Shown here in pieces: positions 1-6,607 of a DNA stretch of 8,804 nt. The notes beneath the pieces are model-generated. The model searched no databases. It had not been told where the DNA came from and saw only the letters and a program-made list of their open reading frames with translations. A program made the position numbers and the translations under genes. Source of the DNA: Hominenteromicrobium sp900549945 (lineage in GTDB: Bacteria > Bacillota > Clostridia > Oscillospirales > Acutalibacteraceae). The number at the start of each line of letters is the position of its first letter. The stretch's first letter is position 1. The DNA lies in assembly GCA_902472305.1 (NCBI GenBank), contig CABRNK010000035.1:1-8804 (forward strand). Direction: 5' to 3'.

Positions 1-61
1 GCACACTTCTCCTTCTTATCCGCTTCTCCTTTATTCAGTTTTTAGGGTATTTGCCTTTTAT

Positions 62-137
62 GCACCATTAGCTCAGTTGGTAGAGCACCTGACTCTTAAT
101 CAGGGTGTCCCGGGTTCGAGTCCCTGATGGTGCACCA
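62..137 (+). tRNA. tRNA-Lys (anticodon CTT), CCA encoded
   Basis: A complete cloverleaf can be drawn. The acceptor strands GCACCAT (62-68) and ATGGTGC (127-133) pair, A134 is the discriminator and CCA (135-137) is encoded. The anticodon stem CCTGA/TCAGG encloses loop CTCTTAA, with anticodon CTT at 95-97, so it reads the lysine codon AAG. The D-arm (TAGCTCAGTTGG) and T-loop (GGTTCGAGTCC) are canonical. It is the first of three tRNAs spaced 5-6 bases apart, so they are very likely one transcript. The 61 bases upstream show no convincing promoter, so the unit may begin outside the window. Confidence 0.97.
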
Positions 138-142
138 AATAT

Positions 143-217
143 GGCCCGTTGGTCAAGCGGTTAAGACAGCGGCCTCTCACGCCGTTAACGTGGGTTCGAT
201 TCCCGCACGGGTCACCA
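143..217 (+). tRNA. tRNA-Glu (anticodon CTC), CCA encoded
   Basis: The acceptor strands GGCCCGT (143-149) and ACGGGTC (207-213) pair, with discriminator A214 and encoded CCA (215-217). The anticodon stem GCGGC/GCCGT encloses loop CTCTCAC, giving anticodon CTC at 176-178 for the glutamate codon GAG. The D-arm (GTTGGTCAAGCGG) and acceptor sequence are those usual for Firmicute tRNA-Glu, including A rather than G as discriminator. It lies 5 bases after tRNA-Lys and 6 before tRNA-Asn. Confidence 0.97.
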
Positions 218-223
218 AAATAT

Positions 224-299
224 TCCTCCTTAGCTCAGTCGGTAGAGCATGCGGCTGTTAACCGCAGGGTCGTTGGTTCGAGTCCAACAGGGGGAGCCA
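224..299 (+). tRNA. tRNA-Asn (anticodon GTT), CCA encoded
   Basis: The acceptor strands TCCTCCT (224-230) and AGGGGGA (289-295) pair, including one G-U pair. G296 is the discriminator, as expected for tRNA-Asn, and CCA (297-299) is encoded. The anticodon stem TGCGG/CCGCA encloses CTGTTAA, with anticodon GTT at 257-259. It is the last gene of the cluster and is followed immediately by a terminator. No repeat of its 3' end was seen downstream, so there is no sign that it has served as an integration site here. Confidence 0.97.
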
Positions 300-300
300 G

Positions 301-337
301 AAAGAGTTTGCAGATTGGATTTGCAAACTCTTTTTTT
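301..337 (+). terminator. rho-independent terminator of the tRNA cluster
   Basis: A perfect 12-bp stem, AAAGAGTTTGCA (301-312) with TGCAAACTCTTT (322-333), has a 9-base loop, and T continues to 337. It starts one base after the CCA of tRNA-Asn and would end the Lys-Glu-Asn transcript. The A-run at the stem foot also gives a weaker T-run on the minus strand, but no minus-strand gene arrives here. Confidence 0.9.
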
Positions 338-889
338 GTTTGCTCGATTGATTTCTTAAATGTTCAACTATTTCCGCAGAGATATTCGGTCTTTCCCACA
401 TGTTTGCAGCGTGTGAAATGTTTTCTTCCATGTGTGGACGGGAATATGGGCGGTTACTTGGAAGTGATTAACGATTTCTTTTGTATATGGAATCCACCGC
501 CTTGCTGGTAGAAATGTTCTAAAGTTATGGTTTCAGTTACGGGCAAAGTGGTTTAAGATTAGGGTGTTGGAGCAAAGAGCACGGTCCTATTTGAATTGGT
601 CGGCGGTTCTGTGCTTTTGCCGTGAGATTCTGCTTGCGGATATACCGTGTTGGTTTCGATACCATTTATCAGCTTTAAGCAGAACTGCGCATGACTGGAG
701 CCATCCTGCAAAAAGAGAGAAGCCAGCCGTGTGCCGCTCTTATATCCGCATGCTGCGTGGCGTTTTGCGAGCGGAGGCCGTAAAACGCGCGGACTTGCCG
801 CGTAAGAGGGCGGCGTGCCCGGTTTCCGCCGCGCCGGATAGAGGCGCGGGGCGCTCCCGGCAATCGATAAAAAAGTTTCTGTTTTCCTA
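338..889. other. gap without a supportable gene
   Basis: About 550 bases between the tRNA terminator and the fprA promoter. Short open frames exist on both strands, for example 559-903 minus and 564-917 plus. None has a ribosome binding site before its start, and none translates to anything I recognise. Hand-counted GC is about 40% over 341-540 and about 66% over 721-840, so the gap seems to join two kinds of DNA. Visible structures are an inverted pair TTCTGCTT (628-635)/AAGCAGAA (677-684), and GCGGCG (810-815)/CGCCGC (827-832) with an 11-base loop and no T-run. It could hold a small RNA, an upstream regulatory region or a decayed gene; I cannot tell which. Confidence 0.5.
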
Positions 890-918
890 TTTTCTGCGGC
901 CATGCCCTGTGGTATAAT
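890..918 (+). promoter_or_regulatory. probable extended -10 promoter of fprA
   Basis: A perfect TATAAT at 913-918 is preceded by TGG (910-912), giving an extended -10 element. The hexamer at -35 with a 17-base spacer, TTTCTG (890-895), is poor, as is common for extended -10 promoters. Transcription would start near 925. The leader of about 70 bases can form GCGGC (940-944)/GCCGC (954-958) and GCGG (963-966)/CCGC (971-974). No operator or riboswitch was recognised. Confidence 0.7.
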
Positions 919-995
919 AGGAGTGAAAAAGGCTGTTTTGCGGCGGTGGGCAGGCCGCGTGTGCGGCGCTCCGCGCGCAGTCGGGAAAAGAAAGG

Positions 996-2156
996 ATGAT
1001 ACAGTTGAAGATTACGGAGGACATCCGCTACATCGGCGTGAACGACCACGACATCGACCTGTTCGAGGGGCAGTATGTGGTGGAAAACGGCATGGCGTAT
1101 AACTCGTATGTCGTGCTCGACGAGAAGATCGCGGTTTTTGATACGGTGGACGCGCGCTTCGGCGACGAATGGCTCGGAAAGCTGGCCGATACGATCGGCG
1201 CGCGCCGGCCCGACTACCTGATCGTGCAGCACATGGAGCCGGATCATTCCGCGAATATCGCGCGGTTTATGGAGGCATACCCCGAGACGCAGGTCGTCGC
1301 CTCGGCCAAGGCGTTCGCCATGATGAAGCAGTTTTTCGGCACGGATTACGCGCAGCGGCAGATCGTCGTGGGCGAGGGCAGCACGCTGGCGCTCGGCCGC
1401 CACACGCTGACGTTCGTCACCGCGCCGATGGTGCACTGGCCGGAGGTCATCGTCACGTATGACAGTGCGGACAAGGTGCTCTTTTCCGCCGACGGCTTCG
1501 GCAAGTTCGGTGCGCTCGACGTGGAGGAGGATTGGACCTGCGAGGCCCGCCGTTACTACATCGGTATTGTCGGTAAGTACGGCGCACAGGTGCAGGCGCT
1601 GCTCAAAAAAGCGGCGGCGCTGGATATTCAGATGATCTGCCCGCTGCACGGCCCGGTCCTGCGCGAGAACCTCGGTTATTACATCGGCAAGTACGACGCG
1701 TGGTCGTCCTATACCGCTGAGGACGAGGGCGTTTTGATCGCGTTTACCTCGGTGTACGGCCACACAAGGGCGGCGGTCGAACTGCTCGCGGAAAAGCTGC
1801 GCGAAAAGGGCTGCCCGAAGGTAACAGTCGCCGACCTTGCGCGCTGCGACATGGCGGAGGCTGTAGAGGACGCCTTCCGCTATAGCAAGCTTGTGCTCGC
1901 GACTACGACGTACAATGCGGGGATCTTCCCGTTCATGCACACGTTCATCGACCATCTGACCGAGCGCAATTTCCAGAACCGCACGGTCGGCCTGCTTGAG
2001 AACGGCTCTTGGGCGCCGACGGCGGCGAAAACAATGAAGAAACTGCTTGAGGGCTCGAAGAACCTCGCCTTCATGGAAACGACGGTGACGGTGAAATCTG
2101 CGCTGAGCGACGAGAGCCGTGCGCAGATCGAGGCGCTCGCGGCAGAGCTCTGCTGA
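996..2156 (+). CDS. fprA: FprA family A-type flavoprotein (flavodiiron protein), O2/NO reductase
   Basis: This is a cytoplasmic flavodiiron protein of 386 residues, close to the usual length of about 400. The family reduces O2 to water or NO to N2O, usually with electrons from rubredoxin, and protects anaerobes from oxygen and nitrosative stress. The metallo-beta-lactamase-like domain covers about 1-240. All the usual diiron ligands appear present: H79, E81, D83 and H84 in HMEPDHS, H147 in MVHWPE, D166 in SADGFG and H218 in PLHGP. The flavodoxin domain runs from about 245 to the end, with FMN phosphate loop TSVYGHT at 251-257. There is no C-terminal rubredoxin or reductase domain, so an outside donor is needed. 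The start is uncertain: AAAGG (991-995) touches ATG 996 but is correctly spaced for in-frame TTG 1005, which would remove three residues. It appears to be a single-gene unit with its own promoter and terminator. Which of O2 or NO is the main substrate cannot be read from sequence. Confidence 0.95.
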   Translation: MIQLKITEDIRYIGVNDHDIDLFEGQYVVENGMAYNSYVVLDEKIAVFDTVDARFGDEWLGKLADTIGARRPDYLIVQHMEPDHSANIARFMEAYPETQVVASAKAFAMMKQFFGTDYAQRQIVVGEGSTLALGRHTLTFVTAPMVHWPEVIVTYDSADKVLFSADGFGKFGALDVEEDWTCEARRYYIGIVGKYGAQVQALLKKAAALDIQMICPLHGPVLRENLGYYIGKYDAWSSYTAEDEGVLIAFTSVYGHTRAAVELLAEKLREKGCPKVTVADLARCDMAEAVEDAFRYSKLVLATTTYNAGIFPFMHTFIDHLTERNFQNRTVGLLENGSWAPTAAKTMKKLLEGSKNLAFMETTVTVKSALSDESRAQIEALAAELC

Positions 2157-2196
2157 GCCCAGCCGAAATACAGAAGAATACGATAGAATGCAATCG

Positions 2197-2239
2197 CCCG
2201 GCTGCACGCGGAATTTTGCGCGCGGCTGGGTTTTATTTT
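2197..2239 (+). terminator. rho-independent terminator of fprA
   Basis: The left arm 2197-2210 (CCCGGCTGCACGCG) pairs with the right arm 2217-2230 around a 6-base loop. The stem has 14 positions with one A-C mismatch and a few G-T pairs, followed by TTTTATTTT (2231-2239). It lies 40 bases after the fprA stop. A competing longer-range pairing is possible, because CCCAGCCG (2158-2165) is complementary to CGGCTGGG (2223-2230). Confidence 0.85.
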
Positions 2240-2241
2240 GC

Positions 2242-2270
2242 TTGCTTTTTGCGGCCGCCCGTGCTATACT
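2242..2270 (+). promoter_or_regulatory. promoter of rarA
   Basis: A -35 element TTGCTT (2242-2247), a 17-base spacer and a -10 element TATACT (2265-2270) preceded by TGC give a good vegetative promoter with an extended -10. It overlaps the tail of the fprA terminator, so rarA is insulated from fprA. The leader is about 70 bases and contains a small possible hairpin, GCGGC (2297-2301)/GCCGC (2309-2313). Confidence 0.75.
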
Positions 2271-2346
2271 GATTTTAAACAATAGTTCGATCAAGGGCGG
2301 CGCGCTGGGCCGCACAGGCACTGCAGGTGCAAAGGGAGGAAAAGCG

Positions 2347-3678
2347 ATGAGACAGCAAACCTTATTCGAGCAGCCGAAGCAGGACGTGCCGCTTGCGACG
2401 CGGATGCGCCCGCGGACGCTCGAGGAATTCGTGGGGCAGACGCACCTGCTCGGCGCGGGCAAGGTGCTGCGCCAGCTCATCGAGGAGGACCGCGTGAGCT
2501 CGATGATCTTCTGGGGACCGCCGGGCGTCGGCAAAACGACGCTGGCACGCATCATCGCCGGGCGCACAAAGGCGAATTTCATCAATTTCAGCGCGGTTAC
2601 AAGCGGCATCAAGGAGATTCGTGAGGTGATGAACGAGGCGGACCACAGCGCCATCCTCGGCGAGCGCACGCTGCTGTTTGTCGATGAGATCCACCGCTTC
2701 AACAAGGCGCAGCAGGATGCCTTTCTGCCGTTTGTGGAAAAGGGCAGCATCGTTTTGATCGGCGCCACGACCGAGAACCCCTCCTTTGAGGTGAACGCCG
2801 CGCTTTTGTCCCGCTGCAAGGTATTCGTTTTGCAGGCGCTCACCGAGGCGGAGCTCGCATCGCTCCTGCGCCGGACGCTGACGGACCCGCGCGGTTTCGG
2901 CAGCCAGACGGTACACATCACGGACGAAATGCTCGGCATGCTCGCCGCCTTTGCCAACGGAGACGCCCGCACGGCGCTCGGCACGCTCGAAATGGTCGTG
3001 CTCAACGGCCGGCGCGAGGGCGGCGAAACGACCGTGACGATGGAGACGCTCGAGCAGTGCATCAGCAAAAAATCCTTGCTCTACGACAAAAAGGGCGAGG
3101 AGCACTACAACATCATTTCGGCGCTGCACAAATCGATGCGCAACAGCGACCCGGACGCCGCTGTATATTGGCTCGCGCGCATGCTCGAGGCCGGCGAGGA
3201 CCCGCTCTACGTGGCGCGCAGGCTGATCCGCTTCGCGAGCGAGGACGTCGGCATGGCGGACAGCCGCGCGCTGGAAATCGCCGTCGCGGCGTATCAGGCG
3301 AGCCACTTCATCGGTATGCCGGAGTGTTCTGTCAATCTCACGCATGCGGTCGTCTACCTTTCGATGGCGCCGAAGTCGAACGCGCTGTACAAGGCGTATG
3401 AAAGTGCGAAGCGCGACGCCGAAAAGATGCTGGCAGAGCCGGTGCCGCTGATTATCCGGAACGCGCCGACGAAGCTCATGCGCGAGCTGCACTACGGCGA
3501 GGGTTACGAATACGCCCACAACACGGCGGACAAGCTCACCGCGATGCAGTGCCTGCCCGATTCCCTAAAGGACCGAAAGTACTACATGCCGACCGGCGAG
3601 GGCAGCGAGGCCCGCGTCCGGGAGCGCCTGCGGCAGATCGAGGCATGGAAGGCTGCGCACCGCGGCGAAGAGACGTGA
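2347..3678 (+). CDS. rarA: replication-associated recombination protein A (RarA/MgsA), AAA+ ATPase
   Basis: This 443-residue protein matches the normal RarA/MgsA/WRNIP1 length. The family is a clamp-loader-like ATPase that acts at stalled replication forks, associates with SSB and helps genome maintenance. Visible motifs are Walker A GPPGVGKTT (57-65), Walker B LLFVDEIHRF (109-118), sensor 1 GATTENPS (139-146), an arginine finger in SRC (R156) and sensor 2 GDART (205-209). The C-terminal helical part, including MPECSVNLTHAVVYLS and LHYGEGYEYAHN, is typical of the tetramerising half of RarA. The open frame extends upstream to 2119, but ATG 2347 is chosen because GGGAGG (2334-2339) lies 7 bases before it and the promoter maps at 2242-2270. 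A decayed amidase gene begins about 20 bases after the stop, so the two may once have been co-transcribed. Confidence 0.97.
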   Translation: MRQQTLFEQPKQDVPLATRMRPRTLEEFVGQTHLLGAGKVLRQLIEEDRVSSMIFWGPPGVGKTTLARIIAGRTKANFINFSAVTSGIKEIREVMNEADHSAILGERTLLFVDEIHRFNKAQQDAFLPFVEKGSIVLIGATTENPSFEVNAALLSRCKVFVLQALTEAELASLLRRTLTDPRGFGSQTVHITDEMLGMLAAFANGDARTALGTLEMVVLNGRREGGETTVTMETLEQCISKKSLLYDKKGEEHYNIISALHKSMRNSDPDAAVYWLARMLEAGEDPLYVARRLIRFASEDVGMADSRALEIAVAAYQASHFIGMPECSVNLTHAVVYLSMAPKSNALYKAYESAKRDAEKMLAEPVPLIIRNAPTKLMRELHYGEGYEYAHNTADKLTAMQCLPDSLKDRKYYMPTGEGSEARVRERLRQIEAWKAAHRGEET

Positions 3679-3696
3679 GACCTGAAAGGGGAAAAT

Positions 3697-4896
3697 ACGG
3701 GCGAAATCTGGAAAATGCCGGTGCCGGAGCAGATTGCCGCCGTGCGCAGCGGGCCGAAGCGCTCATGCAGGAATATCTTGAACGCCTCGTCCGTTACGGC
3801 GGGCCAAACGGTCTCAGCGTGCTGGCAGGGCTGAGTCCGCATGTGCTGGAGGAGGCGCGCTGTTCGGCCAGCCGGGTTCTTGTCAAAGACAACACCGATG
3901 TGAAAGGGATGCACACTGCGGCGGACAGGCCGGCGTCTGCGGACAACCTTGCGGAGCGCGACGCGCCGGCATTCGGAGCCTGCGGTGCGCGGGTGCGCTG
4001 ATCCTCGGCAAAGCCAATATGACGGAGTTTGCCAATTATACGTCGTCGAAAATGCCGAACGGTTTCAGCGCGCGCGGCGGGCAGGTTTACAGTGCGTATG
4101 GAAAGGCAGGGGACCCGAGCGGCTCCAGTACGGGGTCCGCGGTTGCTGTTTCGGCGGGCTTTGCGCGGCGGCAATCGGGACGGACACCTCTTTTTTTGTG
4201 GCCGGCTGTGCGGCGGAAAACGGCGCATGGCTCGCTTTCCGGGCGCGGCATTGTGCCGATTGCATCGCTGCTGGACAGTGCCGGGCTGCCGGCGCACACC
4301 TTTGCGGATGCGGTTTGGTCTACAGCGCCATGCGTGCGGAGGCGCTTGAACCACTGTATGCGCCCGAAGCGGGACGGCTGCGTTTGGCGGTCAACACCTT
4401 TTGGGAGGAAACGGTTCCTGAAGTACAGAAGGCGCTGTTTCGGGGCGTGCTGGATGTGTTTATCAGGACGGTCGTACATCCGTATCAGCCGATGCAGAAG
4501 GACGCGATACGCTGTGCGTTCCGGCATGGTCTGGAGGATTACTTGGCCGGAACAAATGCGGAGAACCGCATGCTGGGGCAGATCGTGGCGCAGTATGGGG
4601 GAGGATTCGGCGCAAATGCCGTATGGGATCGATCCACTGCGCACGGAAGCAGTATCGCGGACCCAGCTTATACGCGCGCCGCATTTATGGAATCTTTGCG
4701 CGGCTTTGATGCCTGCTTGATGACGGAGCCGACGAACGTCGCGCATTTCTGCGGCTTTTCGTCGGTTGCTCTGCGGCTTGGTGCTGATGCGGACGGCATG
4801 CCGCGCGGGACTGTTCTGTACGGTGCAGGTAAAAAGCGGCTGTTTTCCGCGGCGCTGTGCATCAAGCGGTATACAAAGCCAGTCTCGTGGCCCTGA
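3697..4896 (+). pseudogene. decayed amidase-signature family gene, multiple frameshifts
   Basis: Family sequence can be followed from end to end only by changing frame seven times, near 3752, 3970-3977, 4162, 4223, 4315, 4599 and 4653. In order the segments read IAAVRSG, AEALMQEYLERLVRYGG through VLVKDN, LGKANMTEF through DPSGSSTGS, CAAAIGTDTS to AAENG, AHGSLSGRGIVPI to TFADAV, LVYSAM onward, MPYGIDPLRTEA, and FDACLMTEPTNVAHFCGF to the stop at 4894-4896. The amidase-signature lysine codon (3885-3887) and the GSS motif survive. By family alignment the expected nucleophilic serine after GTDT seems to be Phe (TTT, 4195-4197). Blocks are also missing, including the usual VTGLKP-like segment after ENG near 4223. 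Intact members hydrolyse amide bonds, some as subunit A of the Glu-tRNA amidotransferase, but this subfamily resembles stand-alone amidases more than gatA. The original substrate is unknown. The flanking genes are intact, so sequencing error is unlikely. Confidence 0.88.
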
Positions 4897-4930
4897 GGCA
4901 TCGAATGTTTGTGCGGCTTTCTGCGGGCAT

Positions 4931-4962
4931 AAAAACGGCCGGCGCATTTTCTGCGCCGGCCG
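4931..4962 (-). terminator. rho-independent terminator of the panT-coaX operon
   Basis: A perfect 11-bp GC-rich stem, CGGCCGGCGCA (4936-4946) with TGCGCCGGCCG (4952-4962), has a 5-base loop. Read on the minus strand it is followed by TTTTT (4935-4931), 17 bases beyond the coaX stop. On the plus strand it is followed only by a mixed T-rich stretch, so it may weakly stop transcripts coming from the amidase relic. Confidence 0.88.
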
Positions 4963-4978
4963 CGTGTATTGTATTGCC

Positions 4979-5752
4979 TCAGTCTGTAGGCGTATTTTTG
5001 TTGTAGAGAAGCAGGAGCCCCTTGAGCAGCAGGTCGTCATCGAGCAGGATTTTGTTGCGGCAGAGCGGCGTGATCACACCCGCGAGGCCGCCCGTCGCGA
5101 CGACCGTGCACGGCTCGCCGAGCTCCGCGTTGATGCGGTCGATCAGGCCGTCGAGCGCGCCGGCGTTTCCGTACAGAATGCCGCTCTTCATGCAGTCGAT
5201 CGTGTTCGTGCCGATCAGGCTTTTCGGCACCTCAAACGCGACCTTTTGAAGCTGCGCCGTGCGGCTGATCAGCGAATCGCTCGAGACGACGGCGCCCGGC
5301 AGAATCATGCCGCCGCGGTAATTGCCGCCGCGGTCGATGACGGAGACCGTCGTCGCCGTGCCCATATCAATGATGATCTGCGGCAGGGGATAATTGTGGA
5401 TGCCCGCCACGGCGTCTACGACGAGGTCGCTGCCGAGCTGGGCGGGGTTGTCGATTTGAATGCGCAGGCCCGTCTTGATGCCGGGGCCGACGACGAGCGG
5501 CGCAACGTGCAGGTATTTCTGAACGGCGGCCTTCATCGTGCTGGTCACGGGCGGCACGACGGACGAGATGATCGCGCCGTGGATGTCTGCGGGGTCGATG
5601 CGGTTCATCTCAAACGCGGTGCGCAGGATCGCGGCGTATTCCAGCACGGTGGACGTGTGGACCGTCGAAACGCGCTCGCGGAAGAGAACCGTTTCACCGC
5701 GGCAGCAGCCGAGCACAATATTGGTGTTTCCGATGTCGATGGCGAGAACCAT
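4979..5752 (-). CDS. coaX: type III pantothenate kinase
   Basis: Predicted to phosphorylate pantothenate with ATP to 4'-phosphopantothenate, the first committed step of coenzyme A synthesis. Its 257 residues are normal for CoaX, which belongs to the ASKHA (actin-like) fold and is usually a dimer needing a monovalent cation. Visible motifs are phosphate-binding DIGNTN (6-11), the active-site GSDLVVDAVAG segment (107-117, with D109), IDMGTATT (128-135), GGMILPG (147-153) and ATGG (219-222). Many type III enzymes have DR rather than DL after the GA/GS; the DL form seems usual in Clostridia. The frame is open further upstream to 5893, but ATG 5752 is chosen because the family starts at this point and AAGGAAG is suitably placed before it inside the end of panT. 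It follows the S-component gene by 4 bases, so the two are almost certainly co-translated. Confidence 0.96.
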   Translation of the reverse strand: MVLAIDIGNTNIVLGCCRGETVLFRERVSTVHTSTVLEYAAILRTAFEMNRIDPADIHGAIISSVVPPVTSTMKAAVQKYLHVAPLVVGPGIKTGLRIQIDNPAQLGSDLVVDAVAGIHNYPLPQIIIDMGTATTVSVIDRGGNYRGGMILPGAVVSSDSLISRTAQLQKVAFEVPKSLIGTNTIDCMKSGILYGNAGALDGLIDRINAELGEPCTVVATGGLAGVITPLCRNKILLDDDLLLKGLLLLYNKNTPTD

Positions 5753-5756
5753 AGCG

Positions 5757-6386
5757 TTAATCTTCCTTATCTTTATCATTTGCGGCTTCGGGCACGAGCC
5801 GCGCCCTGCACAGCACAGAGCCGACCGCGCCGGTGATGAGCGTCGAGGATAGCATCTCAAAAATGGCGTTGAGGCCGACGAAGAGGCAGGCAAAAATCAG
5901 GATATTCTGGCCGTTGATCAGCCCCTGCATGTAATCGGTGCGGCCGAAGAGCAGCAAAAGCAGGCTCATAAAGCCCAGCGTGTTGAAAAATGCGGCGCAG
6001 AAGCCTATTACAAAGCAGGCGGCGGGGCGGTTCAGGCGGCCGACGATGCGGAAAATATAACCGAGCAGAAAGCCGTCCAACATGCGGGGGATGAAGCACA
6101 GCAGAATGGCAAAGAACGGGTTGATGCCGAACAGGATAGAGCCCAGCGGGCTCAGGCCGCCGATGCCGAGGCATTGCAGAAAGCTCGTCAGCCCGAAAAC
6201 AGATCCTGCGATGAGGCCACCTGCAGGTCCGAGAGCCAGAGCGGCGATTGCCACCGGAATGACGTTGAACGTGATCGCCAGCGGCCCGATATTGAGGTAT
6301 CCGAGCGGCGTGAACGACATCAGCAGCAGAACCGCGACCAGCATAGCCAGCAGGGTGAGCTGCTTTACGTTGAACTTGGGTTTCAT
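5757..6386 (-). CDS. panT: ECF transporter S component, probably pantothenate-specific (PanT)
   Basis: A 209-residue very hydrophobic protein with about six membrane helices (roughly 10-27, 31-50, 52-70, 86-112, 122-147 and 161-190) and a short charged tail (ANDKDKED). Length, topology and the N-terminal A14-xxx-A18 pattern in helix 1 fit the substrate-binding S component of energy-coupling factor vitamin transporters. These proteins bind the vitamin at the membrane and work with a shared EcfT/EcfA/EcfA' module, not encoded here. The pantothenate assignment is an inference from its place directly before coaX. Another substrate such as a different vitamin or a queuosine precursor cannot be excluded from the protein alone. 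ATG 6386 has an excellent Shine-Dalgarno, AAGGAGG (plus-strand cctcctt at 6397-6403), 10 bases upstream. The stop TAA (5757-5759) is 4 bases before the coaX start. Confidence 0.85.
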   Translation of the reverse strand: MKPKFNVKQLTLLAMLVAVLLLMSFTPLGYLNIGPLAITFNVIPVAIAALALGPAGGLIAGSVFGLTSFLQCLGIGGLSPLGSILFGINPFFAILLCFIPRMLDGFLLGYIFRIVGRLNRPAACFVIGFCAAFFNTLGFMSLLLLLFGRTDYMQGLINGQNILIFACLFVGLNAIFEMLSSTLITGAVGSVLCRARLVPEAANDKDKED

Positions 6387-6444
6387 ATTTAGTTTTCCTC
6401 CTTGTTATTATTCTCCCGAGGGAGATACAATACAATACAGTCGC

Positions 6445-6473
6445 ATTGTAGCACAGTTTTCCTTAAAATGCAA
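6445..6473 (-). promoter_or_regulatory. promoter of the panT-coaX operon
   Basis: Read on the minus strand: -35 TTGCAT (6473-6468), a 17-base spacer, and -10 TACAAT (6450-6445) preceded by TGC. Transcription would start near 6438, within a short run of TATTG repeats (plus-strand tacaatacaatacag, 6426-6440). The leader is about 50 bases, too short for a known riboswitch; it includes an inverted CTCCC/GGGAG pair (6413-6424). Confidence 0.78.
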
Positions 6474-6490
6474 TTCTTGAAAAACGAAAT

Positions 6491-6537
6491 TTCCCCGCGC
6501 CCGCCGCTGTGCGGAAGCGCGAGGGGGAAGCGGCGGG
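6491..6537. repeat. nested inverted repeats in the panT/greA divergent spacer
   Basis: CCCGCCGCT (6500-6508) is perfectly complementary to AGCGGCGGG (6529-6537). Inside lies TGCG/CGCG around a GAAG loop (6510-6521). Separately, TTCCCCGCGC (6491-6500) can pair with 6517-6529 with a 3-base bulge. The two main pairings interleave, which is the topology of an H-type pseudoknot if transcribed. Neither flanking promoter transcribes this stretch, and there is no T-run typical of a terminator. It may be only chance structure in GC-rich DNA. Confidence 0.45.
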
Positions 6538-6607
6538 AAGAAATGCGCGGCGCCCGCAGGCTGTGGCCTCGTTTTGCCGGAAAGCGCGCTGTGAAGCGGA
6601 AAAAACA

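Noticed and set aside
224..340. Integration site at tRNA-Asn
   Set aside because: No integrase, no direct repeat of the tRNA 3' end and no phage-like gene is present in the window.
149..511. 120-codon frame starting inside tRNA-Glu
   Set aside because: It passes through two tRNA genes and a terminator and encodes nothing recognisable.
2119..2346. N-terminal extension of rarA by 76 codons
   Set aside because: It would overlap the fprA end, run through a terminator and begin before the rarA promoter. ATG 2347 has a strong ribosome site and matches the family start.
675..3068. Very long open frame (797 codons) on the minus strand
   Set aside because: It lies antisense to fprA and the first half of rarA, both clear protein families. 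The frame is kept open by codon bias in GC-rich DNA, and its translation is low-complexity and Arg-rich.
3697..4896. Functional gatA (Glu-tRNA amidotransferase subunit A)
   Set aside because: The frame is broken seven times, the nucleophile serine appears lost, gatB and gatC are not adjacent, and the C-terminal sequence fits stand-alone amidases better.
4766..5836. 356-codon plus-strand open frame across coaX
   Set aside because: It is the antisense shadow of coaX, which has complete family motifs, a ribosome site and an operon context.
6426..6440. TACAAT repeats on the plus strand as -10 elements for greA
   Set aside because: There is no matching -35, and the perfect promoter at 6608-6636 explains greA. 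The same bases fit the start region of the minus-strand operon.
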